Of a stretch of DNA of 64,000 nt, positions 17,325-25,121 are shown one piece after another. The notes beneath the pieces are model-generated. The model had not been told where the DNA came from. It did no database searches and was given only the letters and a program-made list of their open reading frames with translations. The position numbers and the translations under genes are program-made. How positions within the stretch are numbered: the stretch's first letter is position 1; every line of letters starts with the position of its first letter. The DNA comes from Phycisphaerae bacterium RAS1 (GTDB lineage Bacteria > Planctomycetota > Phycisphaerae > UBA1845 > Fen-1342): the NCBI GenBank assembly GCA_007859745.1, contig SMLU01000001.1, positions 1,116,001 through 1,180,000 on the forward strand, written 5' to 3'.

Positions 17325-18767
17325 TCAGACGGACTGCGATTCATAGCTTCCGTACTGCTCGCACAGTTCGCGGGCCGCATCTAACGGCGGACTCGAAAGC
17401 GGGCCGCGCCCGACGTGTTTCGCGTAGGTGCGTGTCCGGCTGTCTGACTCAGTAGGACGACGGATTGCCGGAGCATCGGAGACTTCTTGGCTGACCCGCC
17501 GCACTGCGTTCCTACCGGACTCGCGTCGGATCCGATTCTCGTGTTGAAGCATGGTGAACTCCTTGTTCGCACGCGCAGCGTCATGTCGCGGCGTTACGCA
17601 CTCAGTGACCGCGTCATAAACTCTCTCCGTTTCACGTGCGATCCGATCCCACGAAAAACGCGATTCAGCCTCGCGTCGGCCATTTTGCCCGAGCCGTCGC
17701 GCATGCTTCGCGTCATGCAAGGCGACGCGCAACCCCCAGCCGATCGCGTCTGCGTCGGCGCGGACGGTTAGACCGTTATGCTCGTGGCGCACGAACTCAC
17801 CGGGGCCGCCATTCCGGGTAGCTACGACAGCTTTGCGCGCACTCCACGCCTCCAAAACCACAATCCCGAATGGCTCATTCCGGCTGGGAACGCAGACCAC
17901 GTCCGCGCTTCTGAACAGATTGACCAAATCCTGCCCCGACTTGTGACCGACAAAACGCGTGGCCGAACCGAGTCCCGCCCAGCGCGCACCGTGCTCCAGC
18001 GCGGCACGCATGTCGCCGTCCCCGGCGAAAACAACCGTGGCATCCGGCTGCGCCTGGAGGATGCGTGGAATGGCTTTGAGCAGAAGGTCCGGTCCCTTCT
18101 GGCTTGTCATCCTGCCTGCAAACAGCACCGTCGGTGCGTGGCCAGCAATGCCGTAGTGTCGCTTAACGGCCCCGGAATCCACCCGCCCGTCGAACGAACG
18201 AACATCGACCCCGTTATAGATCGGGCAGACCTTGTCCGGCGGCGTGCCGTACAGTTCGCAGACCTCACGCGCGAGGGCGCGCGAGACGCAAATGACGCGC
18301 TGCGCCACGTACGTACCTTCCCATTCAATATCGCGAATCCGCGCCGAGGGCCCATCCCAGTGCTGATTGCCCGAACGGCCGTATTCGGTCGAGTGCATCG
18401 TCAACGCAGACGCGCGGCCCAACTCATTCCTGGCGCGGACGAGCGCCCCCACGCAGAGCCAGTCGTGAGCGTGAACAATGTCGAACGGCGTCTGCGCTTG
18501 ACCTTCAACGCTGTGCAGACGCGAGAACAGCGCCTGGTTCATCTGTTCGATTTGAACCAGGAAATCTGGCGGTGACTCGAAGGAACAACGGTGGTAATGA
18601 ACACCGTCGAGGCGTTCGCAAGGCGCCTGGGCGGGACCGGTCCGCGTGAAGACATGCACGTCGTGACCGTTCCGTTGCAGAGCCCCTGCAAGGTTCGACA
18701 CATGCACGGCCAGCCCACCAACGGCGATCGAATGAAGACTCTCCCACGACAACATGGCGATCCGCAT
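17325..18767 (-). CDS. GT4-family glycosyltransferase
   Basis: The protein has the GT-B fold of family 4. The N-terminal domain starts MRIAMLSWES with a GGLAVHVSNL loop near residue 20, and HAHDWL lies near residue 105. The nucleotide-sugar domain contains a FAGRMTSQKGPDLLLKA segment near 219 and the E-x7-E motif NEPFGIVVLEAW near 303. This resembles glycogen/starch synthase-like enzymes that use ADP- or UDP-glucose, but the acceptor cannot be told. About 75 residues at the C-terminus are polar and not part of the domain. ATG 18767 precedes the conserved start; the longer frame upstream is not needed. Flanking genes give no pathway. Confidence 0.85.
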   Translation of the reverse strand: MRIAMLSWESLHSIAVGGLAVHVSNLAGALQRNGHDVHVFTRTGPAQAPCERLDGVHYHRCSFESPPDFLVQIEQMNQALFSRLHSVEGQAQTPFDIVHAHDWLCVGALVRARNELGRASALTMHSTEYGRSGNQHWDGPSARIRDIEWEGTYVAQRVICVSRALAREVCELYGTPPDKVCPIYNGVDVRSFDGRVDSGAVKRHYGIAGHAPTVLFAGRMTSQKGPDLLLKAIPRILQAQPDATVVFAGDGDMRAALEHGARWAGLGSATRFVGHKSGQDLVNLFRSADVVCVPSRNEPFGIVVLEAWSARKAVVATRNGGPGEFVRHEHNGLTVRADADAIGWGLRVALHDAKHARRLGQNGRREAESRFSWDRIARETERVYDAVTECVTPRHDAARANKEFTMLQHENRIRRESGRNAVRRVSQEVSDAPAIRRPTESDSRTRTYAKHVGRGPLSSPPLDAARELCEQYGSYESQSV

Positions 18768-18898
18768 GGTCAACCCTTCATACATGGAGGCGGTAAGCAA
18801 TTCTCGCCGCACTTGTTTCGATGCGCTGCCCGGTCAGTTCCTTCCGAGCGCACCGGTCTTTTCCAACAATTGCGACCGGCGCGGCGCAGACCGGAGCC

Positions 18899-19972
18899 TC
18901 AACGCTCCCGTCCATCTCCTTCGCGGTTCCGCCCGCGCGAGCGCGCATCGGGCGATCGCGCTTTGCGCACGGCATCGTCGTCCTCGACAACCTGCCCATC
19001 GAACGCGCGGAGCCGGTTCTCCGCCAGCCCCCTTACCCTCTCCATCTCCTGCTCCCGCGGTCGCTCGCTGGCGATGTCCCAGAATCGGTCCGCCTTTGGA
19101 TTCGGAATCTGAAGCACGCGGACCATAGCGCGGTACGCAGCCAGGCGCCGGTCGGCTTCATCGGCGTCAAGGACGCTTAACAGGTGCGCCGCAGCGGAGG
19201 GCTTGACGTCTTCGAGTGCGCGTCTGGCATTGCGCGCATTAACTCCGTCGCCCTGAACCACCCAGTCGATCAAGTGGTCCACGGCCGCCTGGGTCGAGAG
19301 GCTTGCGAGGACTTCGTACACCAGCCTTCGCACGCCCGCCCCGAGTTTTGGGCGCTCGGTCAGGCAGATCACAGCCTCGTCGGCTTCGACGATCTCGAAA
19401 TCGCGGATCTTTCTGAGAGCGATACCCAACGCTCGTTCGGATGCCTGGTCGTCTTCGAGCACTGGTCTGAGCTTGGACTCAAACAGGTTTCGACTGTATG
19501 CACGGAACGCGAGCCGCAGTTCGGCCGCGAGGCTCTCCGGCGAACCCGCGATGCCGTAGCGGCCGAGAGGTTCACCATCGGGTGTCAAGAGTACGAGCAG
19601 CCGATTGACGCGCGCTGGAACGCGACCCTCAAGCAGGTCATATGCGGTTCCATGTCCCAGTGGGACTTGCAGCGCTACGAAATTGCGTGCAGCATCGACT
19701 ACGCGCGGGTCGTCAAATGGATTGATCGCCGGCCCACGCCGGCCGTGTTGGTAGAGTTGCTCGTAGGTCAGCGGGCTGCTGCCGACGAGAATCATGATCG
19801 GCCGGTCTGTGGCCTGCGCGTACCGAATGGACGCTTCGACGTCGCGGGCCCAGATGATCGGCGCTACACTGGCGGTGCCCCCGTAGGCTGCACCTATGCC
19901 GGCTGTCAGCATCGCCATAACCGCGTAGGGGATTCGAACTGCTGAGCGTCGGATTTGCCTTCGAGGTTCCAT
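18899..19972 (-). CDS. exported thioredoxin-fold-like protein with HEAT-like repeats
   Basis: A signal or anchor helix (residues 13-33) is followed by a domain that reads like a thioredoxin fold used in planctomycete exported proteins (RYAQATDRPIMILVGSS near 52-68), but without a CXXC pair. From residue 180 onward there are short helical repeats with HEAT-like character, then a basic, Arg-rich tail. GGAGGG lies about 13 bases before ATG 19972. It is upstream of the glycosyltransferase on the same strand, 131 bases away. Function unknown. Confidence 0.65.
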   Translation of the reverse strand: MEPRRQIRRSAVRIPYAVMAMLTAGIGAAYGGTASVAPIIWARDVEASIRYAQATDRPIMILVGSSPLTYEQLYQHGRRGPAINPFDDPRVVDAARNFVALQVPLGHGTAYDLLEGRVPARVNRLLVLLTPDGEPLGRYGIAGSPESLAAELRLAFRAYSRNLFESKLRPVLEDDQASERALGIALRKIRDFEIVEADEAVICLTERPKLGAGVRRLVYEVLASLSTQAAVDHLIDWVVQGDGVNARNARRALEDVKPSAAAHLLSVLDADEADRRLAAYRAMVRVLQIPNPKADRFWDIASERPREQEMERVRGLAENRLRAFDGQVVEDDDAVRKARSPDARSRGRNREGDGRER

Positions 19973-20430
19973 CGAGGCACCCTCCAGCGAGAGCTGTGAA
20001 GTGGCACCATGCTCCGCTCGGTCAACTCTCCCGCACTTATTCGATGCGCAGCCTTACGGTTCGCTTCGCGGAGCAAGCGATCAATCTTCATGAATGTTGC
20101 GGAGAAGTTGCGAATGTGGGCTTGCACCAAGAAACAACGGCGCAACTGCCGTCGTCGCATGTCGCGACTCCCGCAACCTGCGGAATTTGGCGCACAACTG
20201 AGGACTTCGGCGCACTTGCTGAGCCGCGGGCGACAGTGACGCAGGCCCATGAGGCGATGCGCCGTGAGATCGCCTCAGGTGAGATGGCGAGTGGGGGGTT
20301 TGATTGGTGCGTTTTTTCAATTCGGAGATCCGAACGGGAAGAATCTGTCACGCGCGCGCATCAAAAAGAATGAGGCGACGGCCGAGCCAAAGCCCAAGTC
20401 GGGCGACCGCACGCCATGAGGAGATAGACC
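19973..20430. other. intergenic stretch, no gene supported
   Basis: 458 bases between a minus-strand and a plus-strand gene. Open frames here lack ribosome sites and protein-like sequence. The right end carries GAGGAG about 10 bases before the YHS-protein start and presumably its promoter, which I could not place. Confidence 0.5.
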
Positions 20431-21225
20431 ATGATGAATAGCTGGATGGTGATGACTGGGATGGCTGGGATGATGGCTTGGCTGCTGCCGTCGTGTACCG
20501 CCACGGCGTTGGCCCAGTGCGGAACGCCGTGCGGCCCGACTCAGCACGCTCAGGTGCGGCAAGAGCAGAAGGCGCCTGCGCCGGCGGCGGACGCCGCGCA
20601 GCGCACGCCGGGAAAGACAAACGTCGAGCGCCAGTCACTGCCGCCGTGCCCGGTCACAGGCGATCCGATCGTTCTGTCAATCCGGACGATGACAGATGGC
20701 GGCCCCGTGTATTTCTCGTCGGAAGCGGCACGCGATCGATTCAACGCCGATCCGACGAAGTACACCGAGAATGCAGCAGCTCAGCGCGACGCACTCAAGA
20801 AGCTCCCGCGTGTGCAAGTAAACTGCCCCGTGACGGGCAATCAGATCGACGGGAAGACGGAGATCTTCTTCGAGGGTAAGGTGGTCGATTTCTGCTGCAA
20901 GAACTGCGTGTCGAAGTACGATAGCGATCCGGAGAAGTACGCGGCCAGGCTGGAGGCCGGCTACACGTATCAGACGAACTGCCCCGTATCCGGCGACGCG
21001 ATCAATCCCACCGTCTACGCGGAGATCAGCGACGACCTGCGCGTCTACTTTTGCTGCGCCGGCGACCGCGACGCGTTCATGAAGGGGTTGCGCAATCGGC
21101 CCGCGGCGACCACCAGGCCGGCGCGCGAGCCAATCTCGCCGCAAGTCGACACCGGCAAGCGCGGTGAGAAGGGCGACGAGAAAAAGCCCTCCGGCCACGA
21201 GGGGCATGGCGGCTCGCACCCGTAA
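20431..21225 (+). CDS. exported protein with three YHS-like metal modules
   Basis: A signal peptide (residues 1-29) leads to three repeated modules, each starting CPVTG or CPVSG: near residues 72, 132 and 188. The second and third continue with a second Cys site (DFCCKNC near 154; YFCCAGD near 210). This matches YHS-type domains, found in copper transport and metal-handling proteins. The first module lacks the second Cys site. The tail is rich in Lys, His and Gly. GAGGAG precedes the ATG by about 10 bases. It sits 69 bases upstream of the predicted selenoprotein gene and is probably co-transcribed with it. A periplasmic metal-binding role is inferred. Confidence 0.8.
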   Translation: MMNSWMVMTGMAGMMAWLLPSCTATALAQCGTPCGPTQHAQVRQEQKAPAPAADAAQRTPGKTNVERQSLPPCPVTGDPIVLSIRTMTDGGPVYFSSEAARDRFNADPTKYTENAAAQRDALKKLPRVQVNCPVTGNQIDGKTEIFFEGKVVDFCCKNCVSKYDSDPEKYAARLEAGYTYQTNCPVSGDAINPTVYAEISDDLRVYFCCAGDRDAFMKGLRNRPAATTRPAREPISPQVDTGKRGEKGDEKKPSGHEGHGGSHP

Positions 21226-21293
21226 ACTACTCATGGCGAACGAACCGGTGATGCGCAGCGCTGTGGGTGTGACCCCAAGTGCGGATGTTTTCG

Positions 21294-21851
21294 ATGAGCT
21301 GGATACGAACCATTCCCGACGACGATGCGACCGGCCTGCTCGCGTCGATCTACGGCGAAGCCCGCGCGAAGTTCGGCCGCGTAATAAATCTGGTCAGGGT
21401 CCAGAGCCTGCGGCCGGAGTCAATGGCGCTGGGGCGGCGGCTCTATCGGCATCTGATGGAGGCCCCCGGCGGCCTGACCAAACTCCAACGAGTGCTCATC
21501 GCGACCGTCGTCTCCAAGACCAACGGCTGCTTCTACTGAATGGAGAGCCACGAGGGCGATCTCCGGTCGGAGATCAACGACGATGCGAGAGTGCGGGCCA
21601 TTCAGGACGACTATCGCCAGGTGGACTTGGGGCCGGCGACTCGCGCCCTGCTAGATTTCGCGGTGAAGCTGACCACGCAACCGCGCGAAATGCACCGCAG
21701 CGACGTTGCGGCGCTGCGACAGGTCGGCTTTTCCGACGAGGACATTCTCGACGCTACTCAGACGGTCGACTACTTCAACTACATCAACCGCGTCATGGAC
21801 GCGCTCGGGATCGCGCCGGAGCAGGACATGCGCTACAAGCCGCGCGAATGA
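21294..21851 (+). CDS. AhpD-like peroxidase-related selenoprotein (in-frame TGA = Sec)
   Basis: The frame encodes one 185-residue protein of the AhpD/peroxidase-related family (CMD fold) if TGA 21537-21539 is read through. The N-terminal part (MSWIRTIPDDDATG, then SKTNGCFY) and the part after TGA (MESHEGDLR to the stop) align continuously with the family, in which the motif is C-x-x-C-x3-H. Here it is Cys79, x, x, TGA at 82, x3, His86, so selenocysteine would replace the resolving redox cysteine. A perfect 7-bp hairpin with loop GGTC starts 18 bases after TGA. The usual family start M[AS]WI fixes ATG 21294; upstream in-frame starts are less likely. Alternatives are a Cys (TGC/TGT) to TGA mutation or two split genes, which fit worse. 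Confidence 0.84.
21558..21575 (+). promoter_or_regulatory. candidate bacterial SECIS hairpin
   Basis: GATCTCC (21558-21564), loop GGTC (21565-21568) and GGAGATC (21569-21575) make a perfect 7-bp stem inside the coding sequence. The loop starts 25 bases after the TGA at 21537-21539, within the distance known for bacterial SECIS elements. Its GGU matches the loop of the E. coli formate dehydrogenase SECIS, where SelB contacts G and U. Confidence 0.78.
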
Positions 21852-21953
21852 CCGTGGATCGCGAAGATCGACGCGACCAAGGTGGCAGCGTCGATGATCC
21901 AGAAAGGCCGGCGTGGGCGTGACCGGCGTCTCACCGCGCCGCGAAACGTCGAG

Positions 21954-22196
21954 TTACTTTTTCTCGCCCTTGGCTCGGCAGCAGGCCGGAATGGCCGTGT
22001 CTTCGGTCGTATCGGCTTTCTGAGCGCCCAGCGGACAGCGATCCTCGCAGACCAGTTCGCCCGTGAGCGGACAAACGATCTTGCCGGGACAATCCGTGCG
22101 TTCGGCGCTCGGCTTGGCCAGCGCCACGGCACCCAGGACGGCGGCCACGCTGCCCACCAAACCCAACGTCGAGGCCAGCATCGTGCGACGAGTCAT
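21954..22196 (-). CDS. small exported Cys-rich protein next to MerR
   Basis: An 80-residue product with a Tat-like or Sec signal (MTRRTMLAST then a hydrophobic stretch to residue 28). The 50-residue mature part contains seven Cys: DCPGKIVCP, VCEDRCP and ACC. The pattern suggests binding of a soft metal such as mercury, copper or zinc. The start overlaps the MerR gene by 4 bases (ATGA at 22193-22196), so it is made with the regulator and is likely the effector controlled by it. No named family is recognised. Confidence 0.72.
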   Translation of the reverse strand: MTRRTMLASTLGLVGSVAAVLGAVALAKPSAERTDCPGKIVCPLTGELVCEDRCPLGAQKADTTEDTAIPACCRAKGEKK

Positions 22197-22633
22197 CGTT
22201 TTTCTCCCTTGGAAGTAGTGGAGCTCAGTTCGTTCAACACCGGGCACTCCTTCTTGGAGCGCCGGCAGCGCGCCAGGCCAAGCTCCAGGACTTCCTGGAC
22301 GCGCTTCAAGTCTCTGATCTTGTTCCGCACCTCCGTCAGCCGGGCCGCGATCAAGCCCTGCACGGCCGAGCGGCACTCGTGCTGGCCCGCCTGCGAAAGT
22401 CCGAGCAGCCTTCGAATGTCTTCGAGCGTGAAGCCGGCGGTCTGCGCAGCACGGATGAACCGCAGCCGCTCGATCTGCACCGCGGTGTACTGGCGATAGC
22501 CATTCGCCGCGCGGGCTTCCGGCACGAGCAGCCCGAGCCGCTCGTAGTAACGCAGCGTGGACGCCGCCACGTCGGCGCTGCGCGCTGCCGCCCCGACGCT
22601 GATCGTGCCATTCCCTGTGCGCCGGCCGTTCAT
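22193..22633 (-). CDS. MerR-family metal-responsive regulator
   Basis: The winged helix-turn-helix (AAASTLRYYERLGLL, residues about 22-36, with a RANGYRQY wing at 42-49) and long dimerisation helix are typical of MerR. Cys residues in the effector region (QHECRSA near 88, LARCRRSKKEC near 121-131) fit metal sensing as in MerR, CueR or ZntR; which metal is unclear. MerR-family proteins bend operator DNA with a long -35/-10 spacer to switch on transcription, and such a promoter lies directly upstream at 22640-22671. It overlaps the Cys-rich gene by 4 bases. Confidence 0.9.
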   Translation of the reverse strand: MNGRRTGNGTISVGAAARSADVAASTLRYYERLGLLVPEARAANGYRQYTAVQIERLRFIRAAQTAGFTLEDIRRLLGLSQAGQHECRSAVQGLIAARLTEVRNKIRDLKRVQEVLELGLARCRRSKKECPVLNELSSTTSKGEKR

Positions 22634-22639
22634 TCCCCG

Positions 22640-22671
22640 ATTCTACAGCTTGAACCCAGGTTGAAGGTCAA
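22640..22671 (-). promoter_or_regulatory. MerR-type promoter with 20-bp spacer
   Basis: On the minus strand, TTGACC (-35, 22671-22666) and TAGAAT (-10, 22645-22640) are separated by 20 bases. The region from the end of the -35 box into the spacer holds the imperfect dyad ACCTTCAACC...GGTTCAAGCT centred between the boxes, the classic MerR operator layout. The -10 box ends only 6 bases before ATG 22633, so the message may be leaderless. Confidence 0.75.
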
Positions 22672-22754
22672 GCCCATCCACCGGAGATTTTGGATTTCGG
22701 ATTGACGGGAGCGCCAGCGTTCACGCCTGACCGCGGCCAGTTATCATCTCGGAC

Positions 22755-24038
22755 ATGACTTCGAGCGCACGGGCGACACTTATTCAGCGGTGGAAGGAGG
22801 ATCCAGGCGGAACGTACCGCGCGTGGTTCCTCTGGGACGAGCGGATCAAGAATTTCCGATCCATCCGGTCCGGGATTGCCGAAGTCGTCCGCGAGATTGA
22901 AGCAGGCACGTTTGGCAACGTTTACAAAGGATCGTCGTTGGAGACGGTCGTCGGGGCGATTTCCGAACAGCGACAAATATTCAAGGGGGCCGACCACGCC
23001 TTCCTTTGGAAGCCGAAGCTCCGCATCCCCGACATCTACGAGAACGCGGACAACCAGCGGACCTTCGGGCGCTTTCTGAATGCCTGCGCCTGCTGCGACA
23101 CCGAATCGGGCGTGCTCACGGCAATCCGCCAGCTCGCCGACCGCGAGATCAAGGGGCTCGGCCCGGCCGCGGCCAACCTGCTCTACTTCCTCCATCCCAC
23201 ACTCGCGCCGCCGTTCAACACCGCGATCGTCAAGGGCTACAACCTGCTCACGGGTGCGAAGGTCAAGCTCGGCCGCTGGGACGAGTATCTCGCGATGCGC
23301 GCGGGCATTCTGCGGATCAACGGCGAGCATCGGGCGCTGCTCTCAAACGACCTCGGCGCGATCGCCGGCTTGCTCTTCGACATCGGCAGCGAGCGCTACG
23401 CCGCACCGCCGCGCGATGGCGACGCGGGCGCGCTGGCCGCGTGGGAACAGGACCTCGCCAGAATCCGTGAGGAATCGGCGGCGCAGGCCAAAGCGCTGCG
23501 CGTTGCCGGCGAGAGCGACCGCACGCACACGCAGGTGCAGCAGTGGCTGCGCGATCTTGGTCTGGCGCTGGGCTACGCGGTGTTCATCGCGGCCAACGAC
23601 CGCACCCGCGCGTGCGAAAGCGGACGGCTCGGCGATGGGTGTGTCGACGAATTGCCGGCGAACCTGGCGAACGAATCGGTCGGGGAAACGGTGCGGCTCA
23701 TCGACGTGTTGTGGCTGGAGCAATGCAGCGGCTCACCCGCGCGCGTGGCCGCTGCGTTCGAGGTCGAGCACACCACCTCGATCCACTCCGGCATCATGCG
23801 CATGCTCGATCTTGCCCTCTCTGCACCCGAACACGCCGCCACGGGATTATTCCTCGTAGCACCCGACGACCGCGAAGACGAGGTTCGAGCGCAACTGGCG
23901 CGGCCCGCATTCCGCCGCGTCGGCGACCTGGCCGTCCGCTACGTGCCTTACGGCGAACTCGACCGCAACCGCGAAGCCATCGCCCGGTTCGGAACCGGCC
24001 TCAAAGGCGTGCAGGCGATCGCGCGGATGCTTGGGTAG
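22755..24038 (+). CDS. PD-(D/E)xK-like nuclease protein
   Basis: This 427-residue protein has an N-terminal helical region with a helix-hairpin-helix-like GLGPAAANLLYFLHP segment (about 135-150). The C-terminal domain contains DVLWLEQ near 317 and AFEVEHTTSIHSGIMRML near 333-350, a pattern (D...E-x-E with nearby basic or polar residues) seen in restriction-endonuclease-like proteins. It might act in defence as a lone restriction-like enzyme, since no methyltransferase partner is present. The ATG is plausible though the ribosome site is weak. It does not belong to the metal genes around it. Identity below the fold level is uncertain. Confidence 0.6.
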   Translation: MTSSARATLIQRWKEDPGGTYRAWFLWDERIKNFRSIRSGIAEVVREIEAGTFGNVYKGSSLETVVGAISEQRQIFKGADHAFLWKPKLRIPDIYENADNQRTFGRFLNACACCDTESGVLTAIRQLADREIKGLGPAAANLLYFLHPTLAPPFNTAIVKGYNLLTGAKVKLGRWDEYLAMRAGILRINGEHRALLSNDLGAIAGLLFDIGSERYAAPPRDGDAGALAAWEQDLARIREESAAQAKALRVAGESDRTHTQVQQWLRDLGLALGYAVFIAANDRTRACESGRLGDGCVDELPANLANESVGETVRLIDVLWLEQCSGSPARVAAAFEVEHTTSIHSGIMRMLDLALSAPEHAATGLFLVAPDDREDEVRAQLARPAFRRVGDLAVRYVPYGELDRNREAIARFGTGLKGVQAIARMLG

Positions 24039-24081
24039 CAAAGCTGCGACCCCAGCCACATTGCGTGACGGGCGTTCGTGC

Positions 24082-24939
24082 TCACCTGAAGCACTCGTTG
24101 GCAGTCTCTTCGAGCCAGCGCGTCATATTCGGGTGTGGACAGAAGCCGCGTGCGTCGGCCACATAATCGAGGTCTTTGAGGACCTCCGCGTAAGGGCCGA
24201 ATCCGGCGATGCGAAACGGGATGACGATGACACGGCCGTCGTTCTGACGCCCTTCTTCAACGCACCGCCGGATGCGCTGCTCGGCTTCCGCGCGCTTCTC
24301 GGGCCAGTCTTCGCGCAGCGTCTCACAGTGGACTTCGCGAAACTGACCGGACTCACGAACCCGCCGCATACGCCGCTCCATGTTCGCCAGCCACCGGCTG
24401 TTTTCGCCGTCGTCGCCGGGGCCGTGTGCGAGGATGAGCACGCTCTCCTGCGACGGGCTCGTGCTCAGCGCCTTCACGCGCTCGACCAGGATGTCGTCCA
24501 CAAGCGGCGATTCGGCTACGCCCTCCCGGCTGACAATGATCTTCGCGCTGGTTTGAATCGGTTCCGGCGGCGCCATGTGGTGCCCGTGATGCTCGTGCTC
24601 GGAGTCTGAAACCAACGCGACGGCGGGACGTTCCCGGCGAAGGCTCAGGATGTACTCGGTTTCCGGCAGAAAGCTTTCGCCAGAGATAAACATCCGCACC
24701 ACGGCGATCTCGCGCACGCCGCGCTCCTCCAACCGCTGCACGCCGGTTCGCATCGTGGAGCTGTCCGCCATCCCGAAGGCGATCTCCGTCGGGTACTTGT
24801 CGCGCAAGGGCGCGACCACCTGCTCGATCGCCCTGTTCCACTCCCCATCGCCGCCGTGAGCCATGACCAACACGCCGCGGCGCGCCTCAGCGCATCCGGC
24901 GACCAGCGTAAGCACGAACATCAGCACCAACCTCGTCAT
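24082..24939 (-). CDS. CbiX-like chelatase-fold lipoprotein
   Basis: A lipoprotein (LVAGC, Cys16) with two CbiX/sirohydrochlorin-chelatase-like halves. The first has VLVMAHGG near residue 23-30 and the second LILAHGPGDDGEN near 168-180; the His of each AHG would be the metal-site His of the fold. Between them is a His-rich linker (SEHEHHGHHM, 113-122). CbiX enzymes insert Co or Ni into tetrapyrroles in the cytoplasm, but this protein is exported, so it more likely binds metals or metal-tetrapyrroles outside. ATG 24939 follows AGGAG by about 7 bases. Confidence 0.78.
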   Translation of the reverse strand: MTRLVLMFVLTLVAGCAEARRGVLVMAHGGDGEWNRAIEQVVAPLRDKYPTEIAFGMADSSTMRTGVQRLEERGVREIAVVRMFISGESFLPETEYILSLRRERPAVALVSDSEHEHHGHHMAPPEPIQTSAKIIVSREGVAESPLVDDILVERVKALSTSPSQESVLILAHGPGDDGENSRWLANMERRMRRVRESGQFREVHCETLREDWPEKRAEAEQRIRRCVEEGRQNDGRVIVIPFRIAGFGPYAEVLKDLDYVADARGFCPHPNMTRWLEETANECFR

Positions 24940-25121
24940 TTCTCTGCTCCTACGATTCCCGAAAACGGGCCATCCGCGACGGCACCAAGACCCAGCCCCG
25001 TTTCCGATGCTCTGCAATATATACCAAGCAGGTGTTTGGCCTGTCAAACAAACGGCACAAGCGCGTAACGCGAGCACCTCGGACCCGCGTAGCGGCCGTC
25101 GTTCACGCCCGGGACTGTCGA

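Noticed and set aside
19918-19950. tRNA-like TTCGAATCCC on the minus strand
   Set aside because: It lies inside the coding sequence of the exported thioredoxin-fold-like gene and has no matching acceptor or anticodon arms.
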